Shown: positions 26,113 through 39,250, counted from the stretch's first letter. The stretch: DNA of 64,000 nucleotides from Euwallacea fornicatus (GCF_040115645.1 NC_089560.1:868001-932000); one strand, 5' to 3'. Numbers and translations: made by a program. Notes: generated by a model from the sequence alone, not told the origin.

Positions 26113-28381
26113 TTAATCCCAATCATCTCCCCAGCCTTCTTCACTTACATCTTCTGTATTAACTGAGAGTTTGCTGCTAACTAAATCACCGCTTTTTTCT
26201 ATTGTAGCACCGATTACAAACTTATTACTCGCCCGTATCACCGGTTCCATATCCTCAAAAAAATCAATTTCATTCTGTTCTAATTCCATTTTAGTTTGAT
26301 TTTTAATATCCAATTCGGTAATGTCTATTATCTTCTTCGTTTTACTGCCATTCGTTATTTTATTTGAATGTTCTTCCGACAATCTAACTTCCTCCGTGTC
26401 GTTTACATGCAAATAGTGAGTGTCAGTATTGTCATCTATTAGTGTCACTTCGCTAATTCCCTCCACATTTTCATTACCCCAATCATCCCAAATATCAACA
26501 TCCTCTTCTGCCGATTGTTCAATTTCCTCTGTAGACGTTTCCCCTTCTTCACCATCAGGTCTGGGTCGTTCTGGAAGATCATGAGGACTCGTATTTAATT
26601 CAACACTCGAGCTTGCTGCGCTTGACTCAGGCCCGATGATTGGACGATTTTGTTCAACCATAGAATTTAATTTTTGAGGATTTTTAGATGGTTTGCGGGA
26701 AGAAGTATGATGTTTTGGGCGGCCGTCATTGAATAATTTTGCACGCTTGCCACCAATCACTACATCAGCACCGAGAATTGGCACTAAGTCTGCTAATGTA
26801 TGCAAAGTGACTGCTACTAGTTCATTATTTGTGTCTTTAATTCCAACCAAGAGCTAAAAAATAAGTTTAAGTATCGAGATTGTTATAAAAAAATAAAAAA
26901 ATTTACATACTTCGGGCAAAATATGTAGTTGTAGTTCTTCTTTGGTAAAACAATCTATAAAGTGACAAAAGTATTCTAGAAGCAGAAGTCTAATTTGGGC
27001 ATCTCTGACACAAAATATGTTTAAAAGCTGAGGTGCTATGTATTTTCTAAAAATCTGGTCAGAAAACAAAGCATTGTTTTCGCCTAAAACAAGAGAAGAT
27101 TTTTTTTTTACACTGTGTAATATGAAGGTATTTGAATATCAAATATTAAATTTTTCAAGTTGAAAAATGAGAGCTTTACAACCTAATTTTTCTCCAGAAT
27201 AATGATTTTAGCATTCTCTTCAAATATTACACTTTTCCCCATAACATCAATGATAATACTTACCATTTTTTGGAATTAAAATGTATGGCAATAAACAATT
27301 TCTTGCTGTCTTATTTAGAAGCACCATTCTAGAGACTAAAAGGCGACCCAATTGACTGGCCACAACTTGTTCGTCCAGTTCCTCGAGTTCATGTTTCAAA
27401 TTCGTAAAAAATTCTGTTTTATCTCTGTCAGCTTTCAAGGGTAATTCAATCAGATAAGAATGAATAAAAATAAATTTATGTTTAAAAAGCTCATGTTCTA
27501 GTAGAGAGATTAATTTGGGTCGAAGCAACACATTTGGTTCTTGCACTACTTTAGTACACAACTCCTTAAATGTATTTAAAATATCCATGTCTATAAACAT
27601 GGCTTTTAAGTTCTCTTTTGTCCTAAAATACCTGAATCAACATACCACTATTTTTGCCTTTCAAAACTTCAATGGCAAATATGCAAAAGGCAAATGTATC
27701 TACAAAATCCTTTCTGCCCACATTATTCTGCACATGCATATCCTCATTGCTGTCTATTGCTTTGCTATATCTATGAGATCTGGATTTTTGCAGATACTCG
27801 GCCGTTAAGTTCTTGTAACGACAAAGGTATTCCAATCCTCCAAGTTTCCAAGTTCCTTCCTTGGTAACAAAAATCGAAGCCAAGCAAACATTATTATGTG
27901 AAGCATCAGCTTTTTCATGCAAGAAAATTAATGCTTTCAGGATAGAGTATAAGCCGAGGCAAACTTCAATTGTTGTCATGTGAGTTAATAAATGCGATAA
28001 AGGGGTTACTTCCTCGACAGCCAGCAAAAACTTGTTGGCCTTTTGCCATGATGAGATATAACGAATGATGCTTGGGTGACGGTAAAGCATCAGATTCTAA
28101 AAGAAGTAAGTAGAATCCCTTAGCTGTATCATAATGATTTACATCAGGATTAATGTACTAGTTTAATAGTTAGTGATGAGGAATACCTTATTGAACCTTT
28201 CTAAAGGGGTTTGAGGCACCCAGAAGGGCTCATTTAAGAAGATATCTCCTACAAATATCGATAGTTTTGACCCGTTCTGCAAATTGTTCACAGTGGCATT
28301 ATGTTGAGCCCAGAAATCAGATACTTCGATAGCCTTTTGTTCGATTTCTATCCCCGGTATTTGCGACTGTTCATTCCCCAT
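26113..28381 (-). CDS. SCYL3: SCYL3/PACE-1-like pseudokinase
   Basis: Exons on the minus strand: 28381-28187, 28096-27646, 27602-27264, 27083-26911, 26853-26113; 632 residues. SCYL-family proteins are catalytically weak or dead kinases with HEAT repeats that act in Golgi/cytoplasmic trafficking; SCYL3 binds ezrin. The N-terminal MGNEQSQ looks myristoylatable (Gly2). The kinase-like part has RHPSIIRYISS, then SHNNVCLASIFV in place of the HRD loop and GGLEYLC in place of DFG, so the catalytic Asp residues are missing. HEAT-like text follows (EPNVLLRPKLISLLEH, IRLLLLEYF, VAVTLHTLADLVPILG), then an acidic tail ending GWGDDWD. The intron 27603-27645 is only 43 nt: without it the frame stops at TAG, and with it the protein aligns with SCYL3 length. 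Confidence 0.91.
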
Positions 28382-28780
28382 ATTTAGAAATGAAAACTAC
28401 TCTTTTAACATGATTGAAGAAATTGAAAAACTTTTTTCAAAGGAAGATAAATTGTAATTTTACCGTGCATTTAATTATAAAAAACCTTAGGACGGGTCTT
28501 TAAAATTCGCGCAAAATGTAAACTCAGCCCCAAAAATACCGAACGGCGGTCTTTTAAAGTCAAATAATTTAGACGAGACGATAGTAGGGACTTTTAAAAC
28601 TAGTTCTGTATGCACTTTCAATCGGCTTTCAACATTCTTCTCTCTCTATTGCGTCAATGTCAATGTCACACACCAAATTCATCTGGCTCTGTGAAAACTG
28701 GTCACCTGTTAAAGAAAACGAAGCGAAATGATTTGTCTAAAACAAATACAAAACTTTAAATTTTAAAAAAGAAAATAAAC
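28382..28780. promoter_or_regulatory. Shared upstream region of SCYL3-like (-) and RMND5 (+)
   Basis: The two start codons are head-to-head, 399 bp apart, with no gene or transposon between, so both promoters must lie here. No TATA box in proper position was seen on either side, as expected for housekeeping genes. A candidate bidirectional promoter by position only. Confidence 0.55.
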
Positions 28781-30888
28781 ATGGAAGCGTGTTTGGCAGT
28801 GGAAAAAGACGTGGAAAAAGTGATTGCCAAATTCACAGGAATTAACGAACATGGTAAACGGGTCCTCTCGGACCTGGTGGATCAAATAAGCAGCCTGAAA
28901 CAGGAGTTGCAAAATGGTACGTCCTTTCTTTGTTAAAAGTTAGTCTATTTTAAAACTTTCTGCGTAATCTCGGAACCAAGTATCAACATTTGCTTTGTAT
29001 CCGGGTTAATGAAATTACTGTCTATAATTCATGCTCCAATTCAATGGAGCAAAACTAAGTACAGGTCTCAATTAGGAAAATTTGTCTGGTGTTGATTGTT
29101 TCGACTAGTAGGTCAATGGCCAGCTAAAGCGTCTGATAACGACGGTGATAGCCTAATAATTTTCAGCAAGTTGTAGCTGAAAAATTTCACTATAATAATA
29201 TGGTGTTAAAGAAATTTATCTTGGAATGTATTACATTTGAGTTCAAATTAGGTTTTAACAAGGAAAACAGGATGTCAAGAACTTGAGTGCAATTATTGTA
29301 GTAGGTGATTCTTTAATAATGAAGAGGAATCTGAAAAGATTAAGAATTTTTAATAGCAGTTTGCATATTAAAATCTATAGTACAGGGTAACCAGATTTAC
29401 TACTTACTGTTTGTAATAATTTCCTCAACCAATTGAAAAGAACACAAGGGGTCCCAACAGAACCCATAATTTAAATATATTTAAACTAAATATATTAGTC
29501 TAATATATTGTGTTTAAGAAAAATTATTTCAGTGTCAGTTTCTTTAGTTAGATATCTACCTAAAAAAAAAGTTGTTTATTTTTTTCCTTAACTTTAGCTC
29601 CTGAAGACCACATTTTGACAAGTGTCCAGCAAGAGTTACTTAAACAAACAATGACGAAAATAAAAGATGTAACGTCATGCCTTACACAAGAGCACAGAGA
29701 TCTACACAGTTCTGTATCCAAAGTAGGAAAATCAATTGACCGTAATTTCACCCAAGATTTTGGAGCTTGCAGCAGAGACAGTGTATTCAATGATCCAGAA
29801 AAAGTTAATATTATAAATAAGGTCATTTGTAATCATTACTACAGGTTAGTTTCACCAACTATAAAACATTCAAAGTGAATTTTATGGCTAATGAATTATA
29901 GGCAAGGAATGCATGACGTTGCTGATACTTTAGTTGAAGAGGCCCAGGTTTCAGTAGAATGTTATGATAAAGAGCCTTTCACTCAGATTCACCATATTTG
30001 TGAAAGCTTAAATAATAGAAATTTGGAGCCCTTGATAGCATGGGCTACTGCCCTTCATGATGCTTTAGAAGCACAAAATTCCCCTCTGGAGTTTATGATC
30101 CATAGATTAAAGTATATAGAACTTTTAAGAAAAGGACCTATTCATCAAGCAGATGCAATTGCATATGCAAGAAATCATTTTAGAAACTTTGTTCATAAAC
30201 ATGAAAAAGGTGTGGTTTTGCTAATGTAACAGAACCTTTATCTATTTATTTGCTTTTATAGATATTCAGACTTTAATGGGGATGCTACTCTACGTACCCA
30301 ATGGCATAAGCCATTCTCCCTATAGTTCGTACTTCACCACAGATAGTGAAATGTGGTTAGAAATTTATGAGATGTTCATCAAGGACGCGTGTCAGATGCT
30401 GGGAGTGTGTGTTAATAGTCCGTTGATTACTTGTATTAATGCAGGATGTCAGGCAATTCCTGCTCTGCTCAATATAAAGCAAGTTATGATGCAGAGGCAG
30501 GTCAGTCAAATATGGAAGGGAACTGAAGAACTTCCGGTTAGTAAAAGTTGTCTTTTTTGGTGGAAATTTGAACTTAAATTTTTGAACAAAATATAACTAA
30601 TATTATGTAATAATTTAGATTGAAATCGACTTAGGCTCAGACAGCAGGTACCACTCGATGTTCGCTTGCCCCATATTAAGGCAGCAATCGACGAAAAACA
30701 ATCCTCCCATGAGACTGATTTGTGGTCACGTAATATCGAAGGACGCCTTGCAAAAACTGGCAAGTGGAAATAAGTATGTTTCATTTTAATCTTGGAGAAG
30801 TGTGTGAAAATGATGTTGTTTTAGACTGAAATGTCCCTACTGTCCGATGGAACAATCTCCACAAGACGCTAGGCAAATTTATTTTTAG
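28781..30888 (+). CDS. RMND5: RMND5 E3 ubiquitin ligase subunit of the CTLH (GID) complex
   Basis: Exons 28781-28916, 29598-29844, 29902-30209, 30262-30536, 30619-30773, 30825-30888; 394 residues, the usual family size. RMND5 (yeast Gid2) supplies the RING-like catalytic activity of the CTLH/GID E3 ligase with MAEA. Visible are the N-terminal helical region (MEACLAVEKDVEKVI), a LisH/CTLH segment (NRNLEPLIAWATALHDAL, then HRLKYIELL and ADAIAYARNHF), and the degenerate RING near the C-terminus: FACPI, LICGHVISKDALQKL and KCPYCP. The protein ends ARQIYF, as in animal RMND5. AATAAA near 31293 may end the transcript. All six exons stay in frame across GT-AG junctions. Confidence 0.96.
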
Positions 30889-32230
30889 ATCGCTCTGGGA
30901 ATGGTGTTTGGAGAAATAAGTCAATTAGCCATTTTGAGATTAATCGTAAAATATCGTCGTCAAAAGGGTTTGTCACAAATTTGGGTCTTATGACAATTTT
31001 CTTTGACTGCCATTTTGTTGGAGATTTTTTCCTTAATCCTATTAAGGCGATGTTACTAATTATAGAGGGTGCTTAACGCATTTTTTTTTTGTAGATTTAA
31101 AAAAAAACGTAAATCTTCGGTTTTTAGAAAAAAGTTTATGCAAATTGTCGGGAAAGAAACTCGTACTGGGACAAATATAGGAAGTTAGGCATCAAAAGTT
31201 TTGAAACACTATGTATCTCAGTCAGGAGTGGCTTGCAACAGTTTGCCTAAAAGAAGACATATTTTCGACAACCTTGCATCTGCAGGGATAATTAATAAAA
31301 TATTGTTTTGTTTTTTAGAGGTTTCAATCAGGAAGAGAGGTTTGTAGACAGAATTGTTAAATTATGGTTTAAGCTTAGTTCTGTCAAACACTTTCCTTGT
31401 ATATTCCGAAAACCTATATGGAATTTATTTATGTTAGATTGATGTTGTGACGGTAAAGCATTTCTTATGCATGTCAAAATTTATGAAGATCAAGTTTAGG
31501 TGAAATGTCTTAAAACCATTATTCAATAATTAGGCCTAAAAGTCGCACTTCTTTGAAAAATTATTTAAGTTGTCTGGCTTTTCAAATAGTCTACTAATTG
31601 AAGCGACAACCCCTGTATATCTAGTGACGCTAGAAAGATGAAATAATTGAAGTATTGTTCATTATATTAATGAACAGAAATTTGGCGCCAGTTAGTGGAA
31701 GGAATATCGGATATTTTGTCCAGTGGGTTGTTGGTCCAGGCTCGTTTTTAATAGATTCACGCATTAATAAGTACATTTTGCCGTGACGTCCCTTATATAA
31801 AGTTTCAAAAGTGATCTCCGTAAGCCTGAGCAAACAAACCTCATTTTTGTGGGTAACAGTCGTTTTAAGTCGTTGTTTTCTACTAATATGAGCACTCATT
31901 ACATTTAGATAGCCATTTTTGCTTCAATAAGTAATAGCAATAGATATATCGGCTAATTTAATATCAAATTAGAGCCGTGCTTGAAATAAATATGTACCGA
32001 AAATTAAAAAAAAAACTAAAAATATTTTTTAAGATATCCATATTTCTAAAGATGATTTAAAATATAAAATCGTATGTTTCTATGAAGTATTTTACTGCGC
32101 GACCCTTGAAGCTACCTGGTTAAAAGCAGATTTGTTACTTAAGTCACTGGTTCTTATTAGCAACAAACAATATGCAATATCTTATTGAAACACAATAAAT
32201 AAAATCGTTATAATAAACTAGTTAATTCTA
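30889..32230. other. Intergenic region, RMND5 to MBF2-like gene
   Basis: Mostly AT-rich and featureless. An 89-codon minus-strand frame (31899-31630) has mixed codon use but no motif I recognise. It starts with a run of basic residues and contains GPTTHWTKYPIFLPLTGAKF-like text. It might be transposon debris or a small unknown gene; it is not called as a gene. Confidence 0.5.
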
Positions 32231-33010
32231 TCAATGGCATTCACAATACTTCTTGCCATTTAAATACAATACATCATTGGGCATTCGAGTCATGAAAGCA
32301 ACATTAGACTGTGTTGCGATCTGCTGTCCCCAGATTTCTATGTGATAGTTTATCATCTGCGAATTTTGGCCTCGCATTTCAATCCTCACACTGGTTTTTC
32401 CGATACCCCCCTCACTGATTCTCGTATCAGCTGCATTTTTGTCTTTGGGCATAAGGTTTTGAACTCGTATACACGTAATTTGGTACATGTTATTGCCATT
32501 CCAAGTATACTGAAAACAGTTTTAAATTAATTTAGTACGTATTGTACCTATAAATTAACATGGATTGCAAATTAATGCAAGAGTTGTGAGCGCGTATATA
32601 TTATATATATTTTTTACCCTCGTATAAAAGTGTAGTATGTGTTTTTCACACGTTAATCATAGGAGCCGTATTTTATGTTTTTTACTACAGCTTCACAGAC
32701 TGCTCCGCCAGACTAAGAGAAAAACATGATTTTCTAGATAATATTTCATTTCCATACTTACCATGGTTTTTTTGTTTGTGTATGGATCTGCTTCTTTTCT
32801 GACATCTTCATCAACCAACTTATTACCAATACAGTTTCCTTGGTCAATGCTAAAAGTGTAGTCGGACCATTCTAAATTATTTCTGGAATCAGTCGGAGAG
32901 TAAATGTTTGATCGTCGATTTGACGTTGTACCGTAGTAATTATTGTATTCGGCCAGGCACAAACAGCCCAAATTTAAGACGAATACAATTAGAACGATCG
33001 AGTTCTTCAT
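32231..33010 (-). CDS. Small secreted protein, probable MBF2 family
   Basis: Exons on the minus strand 33010-32762 and 32509-32231; 175 residues. The N-terminus MKNSIVLIVFVLNLGCLCLA is a clear signal peptide. After it comes an Asn/Tyr-rich stretch (EYNNYYGTTSNRRSNIYSP). Exon 2 holds ITCIRVQNLMPKD, then ISEGGIGKTSVRIEMRGQ, INYHIEIWGQQI and a Cys pair at the C-terminus (KYCECH). The pattern of a strand ITxIRV, a GGxG turn, and a VEIYG-like strand is what I know of the insect MBF2 family, extracellular proteins of unclear function. It is somewhat longer than usual because of the N-terminal insert. Exon junction phase is 0. Confidence 0.65.
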
Positions 33011-33887
33011 TTTCGAATAGTATCACTAGGGTAAAGTTTATCTGGTCAGACGCACTTATTCAGTTGTAATTGACGAATCAGTTGTTTGTGAACCATTTGA
33101 ATTATTTGTTAATCTTTAACCCGGTTTATTATCGTTAGAATAACAAAGAATTATTTTCGGTATTTTGATCAAAATTCGCTAATGTTTTAATGTTTTTCAT
33201 GAGAAAAGTTATCGAAATGTCAAGGAAAATACATAGCGACCTTATATCGAAGTATTATAGGTGTATAAAAGTTTAGCATTTTTTATGTACGAAGAGTGTT
33301 GATGGACGCATATCAGTATATTCAACTTTCTATTCCCATTCCAACAGCCTAGATTCCTGGTGTATTACTTCAAGGCTTATAAGTTCCAGAAAGTGTGATT
33401 TAGAATAAGAATCTAAAAAGATATATGAAAAGCATGGCTTTTTTCGCCCCGGTGTGTCTTCAGATTGAATTTTGTAGAGAAAAGTAACTTGTTTTAGTTA
33501 CACCCTGTTTATGTGAAAATTTATATTATCACCGGACATGACTTTTGATTTTCTGCATCTCCTTCCACTCGAATTGCTTTGAAGCGCGATTAAGTAACAA
33601 GACAAAATTGCTAATAGGAGTGGCGCAAAGTGATCTATGTTTCGGTAAGATACCAAAATGTCAAGATAGGTAGGAGCCAAAATACATTTGAATAACTTGT
33701 ATACTGGAAATTTAATACTACAGCATGATCTCGTACGTAGTGGAATAGAGTTCCGAAATAAATCGAATCAATTCATTTTTAAAATAATATAATTTATTGC
33801 ATTTCCATATTGTGGTTGTCCCATCAAACTATCTCACAATACGTAGTCATACCCGGTTAGTAATAAATACGATAAACAAATGTGTAT
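33011..33887. other. Intergenic region
   Basis: AT-rich. A lone ACACCCTGTTTATG at about 33499 looks like a stray end of an ACAGGGT-type transposon. TTTATT at 33793-33798 (AATAAA on the minus strand) may be the polyadenylation signal of the AKR gene to the right. Nothing else recognised. Confidence 0.4.
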
Positions 33888-35128
33888 TTAAAACTCGACA
33901 CCCCTGAACGGAAAATCGTTACTTTCTTCCAAATCTTCTGCACCGATGGCTCTAAAATCTTGATTGTAACTATCCAAAATCTCCATTTCCTCAGGAGTCA
34001 GCTTAAAATCAAAGATATCAATATTTTGTTTGATTCTAGCTGGATTTTCCGATTTTGGAATTGGAATTACACCTAGTTGAACCAAGTATCTAGTCAATGG
34101 TTAAAAATAGGTTTTTGCATATTGGCTGGTAATAGTAAATTCAAACCTGAGGATAACTTGTGAACTATTTTTTCCATACTTCTGGCCAATTTTCACTAAC
34201 TGAGGATCATTAAAATCAATTGCAGGATCATTAGTTGTCTTCCAGGGCCTTGCAGGGGATGCAAAAGGACTGTATGCAGTGATTGCAATACCCCTTTCTT
34301 TGCAAAACGCCGTTAGTTTTTTTTGGTTCAATAAGGGAGTGACCTCAATCTAGAGCAAGGAAACAACTTCTCATAAATTTCATTAAATTCTTGGCTACAT
34401 ACCTGGTTCATGACAGGCTTAATTCTGGCTTTTTCCAAAATCCTCAGAATCTGTTTGCTATTGAAGTTTGACAATCCTATGCTTTTAGCCAAATTCAAGT
34501 CGACACATTGTTCCATACCAGCCCATGTTTCACAGAAATCATGATCAACAATTACAGTGTTCTGTTATATTATTTCAATGAATTTCTGAGTAGTATTAAG
34601 ATGAAGAGAGATACCTTGAATGGCAAATTAATGTCAATGGGTCCTTTTACACTTTGTGCAGCCACTGGCCAGTGAATCAGATATAAATCAACATAGTCCA
34701 ACCCTAGATTCTTCAGTGATTCCTTCAAAGCTGGAACTACTTGGTCTTTTTCATGGAATGTGTTCCATAGTTTGGTGGTAATAAACAGTTCTTCCCGTTT
34801 CACCAGGCCTTAAATTCAATATTAAGTTGGGTTTTAACCTGATAAACTATATTCATACCTTCTTCTATGGCTTTTCTAACTCCTTCACCCACCTCTTTTT
34901 CATTTCCATACAACCAAGCTGCATCAATGAGCCTATATCCTTCTTTGATAGCATATTCAACTGCTTGTGCACATTGTCCAGGTGAAGACTGAAACATTGA
35001 AGTTATATTAGTATTCATTGAATTATGGTAGTATTATAAAACTTTTTCGAACTCACAAGCCACGTTCCCAACCCAAGAGCTGGACATTTTTTGGTGTTAC
35101 TCAATATAATTTCAGCAGCAAGCACCAT
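33888..35128 (-). CDS. Aldo-keto reductase (AKR1-like)
   Basis: Exons on the minus strand: 35128-35057, 34988-34859, 34808-34615, 34561-34403, 34349-34147, 34089-33888; 319 residues, normal for the family. These are cytosolic NADPH-dependent TIM-barrel reductases of aldehydes and ketones. The catalytic tetrad is visible: Asp and Tyr in RLIDAAWLYGNEKEVG, Lys in FITTKLWNT, His in LYLIHWPVA. The cofactor/signature blocks are GLSNFNSKQILRIL and VIPIPKSENPARIKQNI. The usual VECHPYLNQ is IEVTPLLNQ here, so the substrate pocket is altered. The C-terminus ends FPFRGVEF. It is a paralog of the gene at 42624-59969, sharing some intron positions (after GLGTW plus one residue, and after the Gln before IEV). 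Substrate unknown. Confidence 0.95.
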
Positions 35129-37747
35129 TTTGGTCCAATGTTGAAAGGTATATGATAGTAACTCGCCGAATACGCTTTTATTGGTCTTATCTGCAAGGAT
35201 TATGTATCAATAAGATGACTTGCATTTTCAGGTGTTTTACTTTGATTATAAAGCTGAATTTTTAATAGTTGTTTCCAATTTGTATTGATGTTCTTATAAT
35301 GTTAAAAGAACTTTTGGATTTTATAAATTCGAAATGGTGCATTCCAGGACGCTCTCAGGAGACTTCTTACAAATTGCAGTTAATCCTGTAATTTTATAAT
35401 AAAAAAATAGGAGTTTTAACCTGTTTTTGAGGTCGATCCTATTGTAAGGTGTGATGGCTTAGCATTTGTATATGAGATTTTTTTTATCGTATTAATTCAT
35501 TTAGTAAATTAAAATCTCCCGTCGTACCGTAGTTATTTGAGGTTAGGTTCAGTTAATTGCGTGAGTATAAATTAATGATTTACTTGTAATTCTTACCAGA
35601 GAGAAAACTTACAACTTACACCTTGATAATAAATTACGTATAAAATTCATAATAGAGTGAATGATCCTCTCTAGAAAATTTATTTATAAGTATAGATATA
35701 TGAATAAATAATATCTAAAAAGTGTATCAAAATATAATTGAGATCATAAAAAAATAAAGAAATCTGTATAATTTCTTATGGCACCATCTGTGTAAGAATG
35801 GTCAAATTAAGCATTGCGTGGCAGAAGAGCTCAGCATCTCTCCATAGTTTCAACATAAACTTTGATTTGGCGCCATCCATATGTGTTTAACGTAAGTAAA
35901 TCTTTTCCCATTTAAAAATCTATAATTTTTTTATAGCGCCATCTCTGTGTAAATAATCAATATGAGCATTGTGCCATAGAAGAAGTCTATTTCTTTGTAA
36001 GGCTACTGCTTCCCGTGATTTGTAGTTGACACCACCACCTTATTGCGAAACCGACGGCATGTTGATGCATCCTTTCAAAAATCTATTCATAAAAGAAGGT
36101 ATACGCGTATACCTCCGATCAATTTATTGAGATATTACTCATATCGTAATTTATTATTTCACATTAAAGATAACAGGACACTTCTAAATATTATGATCAC
36201 TAATCTCATTAATACTTGAATATACATCTTGAAAATCTTTATGGTAAACACAAATCTTTACTCTTCAAAATTTTGGAGTATTTACTAATTTATCGTTTTC
36301 TACAAACAAACAAAAAATATTTGATAAATGACTCTTGATCGTTATCATCGAATTCAATTTAGGCAAGTTGAGTAGGTTAGACTTCATCATGTCCTTTTAT
36401 TAATTTGGCATAAAATTTACGGACAATGTTAATTGGACCATAAAAACAAATGACTTATTAGCCACATATCAGTATTAATAATTGGACAATTTGCCTCATG
36501 TGGAGGTTATAGCGTCTGATAAATACTGATAGATGGATTAGCGATAAGCTGGTAAAGAAAATATTTGTATTGCTATGTGTGCAAATCAGTTATATTCTAT
36601 TTAGTGGCATTCTTACAACGAAAATATGTCTTTTGCCATTGCTGGCACCAGGCAAATATTGCTACTTGCCTTTTTCTAATACTCACAGAGCGAATTATCG
36701 ATATGGGCAATTAACTTTTTTAATGACCATAATGTGGCCTAGCGCCATTTCTCCATTCAGCTCCTATCAGGGGCGATAGAAATATGAACCTCCTATGAAA
36801 TCAAATTGCTAAAGAACAACAGTTAATTACCTTCATCATTTCTTGCAGGACTCTTAGATTTATATAAATGAAAAAAGTAAAAGCAGACAGTTTCTTAGTG
36901 TTTGTAAAATATGTAAGGATCTACGTCTCCCTTTTCTCTGTTATTCAAATCGTTTCTCTTGCAGTATTGTATCAACTTCTAATTTTGCACTCTATAGAAT
37001 TCAATAATTAAAATCTTCCTTATTTCTGTAAAATTAACATGACAAATTTCCCATTAAAATATTATTGATTAATAAAATTAGTCAACTGTATTTGTGAATC
37101 CTCCAAGTGGGTATGATTCTTCGAAAGAATATTTTAGGGCTTGGAGAGAGTAAGAAGGAAGTTAAAAATTTTAACTTGAAAATGTGTTAAAACTCTCGCG
37201 AGATTCAATTGTCTCAAGGCTTAAAAAATATAATTAAATTGTAGCCAAACTAAGTAGAATTCAAGTCTACACTTAATACCAGTTTCAGCATTATCTTCTC
37301 CTCTTTCAAATTTTTCGGAAATTCCTTGAAACCATTGCAATTGTGCATAGAAATTTACGACCAATGTGGTCGCCATGAAAATTCATCAGGTACTCTCAAA
37401 GGATATCATGGAGTTTGTAGAAATGTCCAGTAAAAATGCAAATTTTTCGGTTAGGAAGTACTGTCTTCACTAAAGTGTTAATGTTTTCTCTTCATTAAAA
37501 TGAAATAACAAAGGAAAGCAGAGAATAAAGTAACTATGCTATGGCAAGTATTTAATTGATTAAAATATCCAATGTCCTTGGTCAGGACACTTCTATGAAA
37601 GATTCAAGTGTAGGAGTAGATTTATTTCACTTGTTTTCTTTAGGTTCAATTATAGGACACATAAGAGTCCAAGTTGGAATTTAAACTCCTGAATCTTGAA
37701 GACTCCCTTCAATCGGTCTTTTCGGTGGTTTTATCTCTGTGCTAGTA
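35129..37747. other. Intergenic region with a small diverged duplication
   Basis: No gene recognised. Two related segments lie about 170 bp apart: about 35745-35830 (TTATGGCACCATCTGTGTAA, then GCATTG) and about 35925-36000 (TTATAGCGCCATCTCTGTGT, then GCATTG). They probably reflect a local duplication or two copies of a small MITE. The rest is AT-rich. Confidence 0.4.
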
Positions 37748-38249
37748 TATACAGAGTGGCGCATCGAAAACGAAACAGAGGCATTTTCAGATGTTTGTGA
37801 ATTAATTTTCGAAAAATAGTTGGACACGTAAACTTTATATTAGAGGGAGACACATTATGAACGTATACTCCCTCCTTTCACATCACCTTCCTAGCCGGGG
37901 TTAGTTACACGCCTAAATCTTAAATGGAACGTAGGGTTGAGGGGTACCTTGTTTAAAAGGTCTTTCGATTTTCATTATAATGATCTCCAATTTGACTAAT
38001 TCTGATTCAGCAGTTTTTGAAAAATTTGATCAAAAGGCGTATCATCTGATATGAATTAATAATTTAAAATTGGCAACAACTCAGATAAAAATAACATAAA
38101 GTGGGTAATTTTGACTGTTTTTTTCATGATGATTCTAATAATTTCAACCACTTGAGAGAATCAAACCCACTCCTAAAAAAAAATTAATTTGAAGTATCGA
38201 ATTATTTAACGAGTAGTGGATTATTCATTTATTAATGGAAGACAATTTA

Positions 38250-39250
38250 TAAAAGACACCCATCCAATATTTACCTATATATTGATTAGATAATTAAGTG
38301 TTCGAAGTGGTGACCGCCAGTTTCTAAACAGTAATACAGCTTTTGTTCAAATCGGTGTCGGACATTTTGGTGCATTTGAGGATTTATTTGACGAAATTCA
38401 TTTATTATTCTTTGCCGAAGTTATTTTAAAGAGTTCGGTTGAGCTGCGTAGATTCTGTTTTTTAAATCACCGCACAGAAAATAATTCAAAGGTGATAAAT
38501 CTGGCAATCGTGGGGGCCACTCAATTGTATCTCTCCTTCCAATCCAACGATTTGGAAGCTGTTCATTTAAATAATCTCGGATAGGTAATGCGTAACGGGA
38601 AGAGGCACCATTCTGCTGAAATATCAACTGGTCTTCGATGTAATTTTTATTATTTTTACATAATTGTGTTAATGCCGGATCAATTGCATTTTGTAGTAAT
38701 TCTAAGTACATGTCAGTAGTGAGATTTCCGGGTAAGAAACAAGGATCAACGAGATGATCGCCAAAGATGCCAGTCCAAACATATAATTTTTGTGGATACT
38801 GGGTATGAACCTCATGAAATTTTCATCAGACCAATATCGACAATTATGCCGATTCATCGTACTGTTTACAAAAAACGAACATTAATCAGAAAAGCAGATA
38901 TTAAACAGATAATTATTATTTCTAATTGCCCATTCACTTATAAGTTCGCAAAATTGCAAACGGCTGTTACAATCATCGTTCAATTCTTGCAATAAGCGGA
39001 TCTTATGTGAATGAAAATGATGAGCCTCTAATATTCTTTGAATAGTGCGTCGACTGACTCCAGTTACAGTTTCCAATTGACGAGTACTTAATGTAGAATC
39101 CAGATGAATCTGCCCTAAAACCTCGACACCGATTTCTTCCTTTCTGGAAGGGCTTCCATAATTTTTTTTTAATTACTCTGAGTCGACGAAGTTTATGAAG
39201 TAATTCCAAAACGTACCTCCATTGCATTTTAAAAATACCGGCCGACATAA
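38250..39250 (-). pseudogene. Mariner-related (DDE, DUF4817-type) transposase remnant
   Basis: Minus-strand fragments in two or three frames. They read STRQLETVTGVSRRTIQRIL (HTH), then CFSDECSFFVNSTMNRHNCR, then EVHTQYPQKLYVWTGIFGDH, then IFQQNGASSRYALPIRDYL, IEWPPRLPDLSPLNYF and KNRIYAAQPNSLKELRQRI. This is the order of the insect transposase family also seen at 8780 and 44350. Frameshifts around 39080-39180 and a degraded N-terminus make it inactive. It is nested in the 37748-41930 element. Confidence 0.85.

Noticed and set aside
26113..26162. Overlapping plus-strand frame at 25962-26162 against the SCYL3-like 3' end
   Set aside because: Antisense shadow without motif; the minus-strand tail GWGDDWD matches the SCYL3 C-terminus.
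27623..27645. SCYL3-like pseudogene reading because of the TAG after GMLIQVF
   Set aside because: The stop lies inside a GT-AG segment of 43 nt whose removal restores frame and family length; the rest of the gene is intact.
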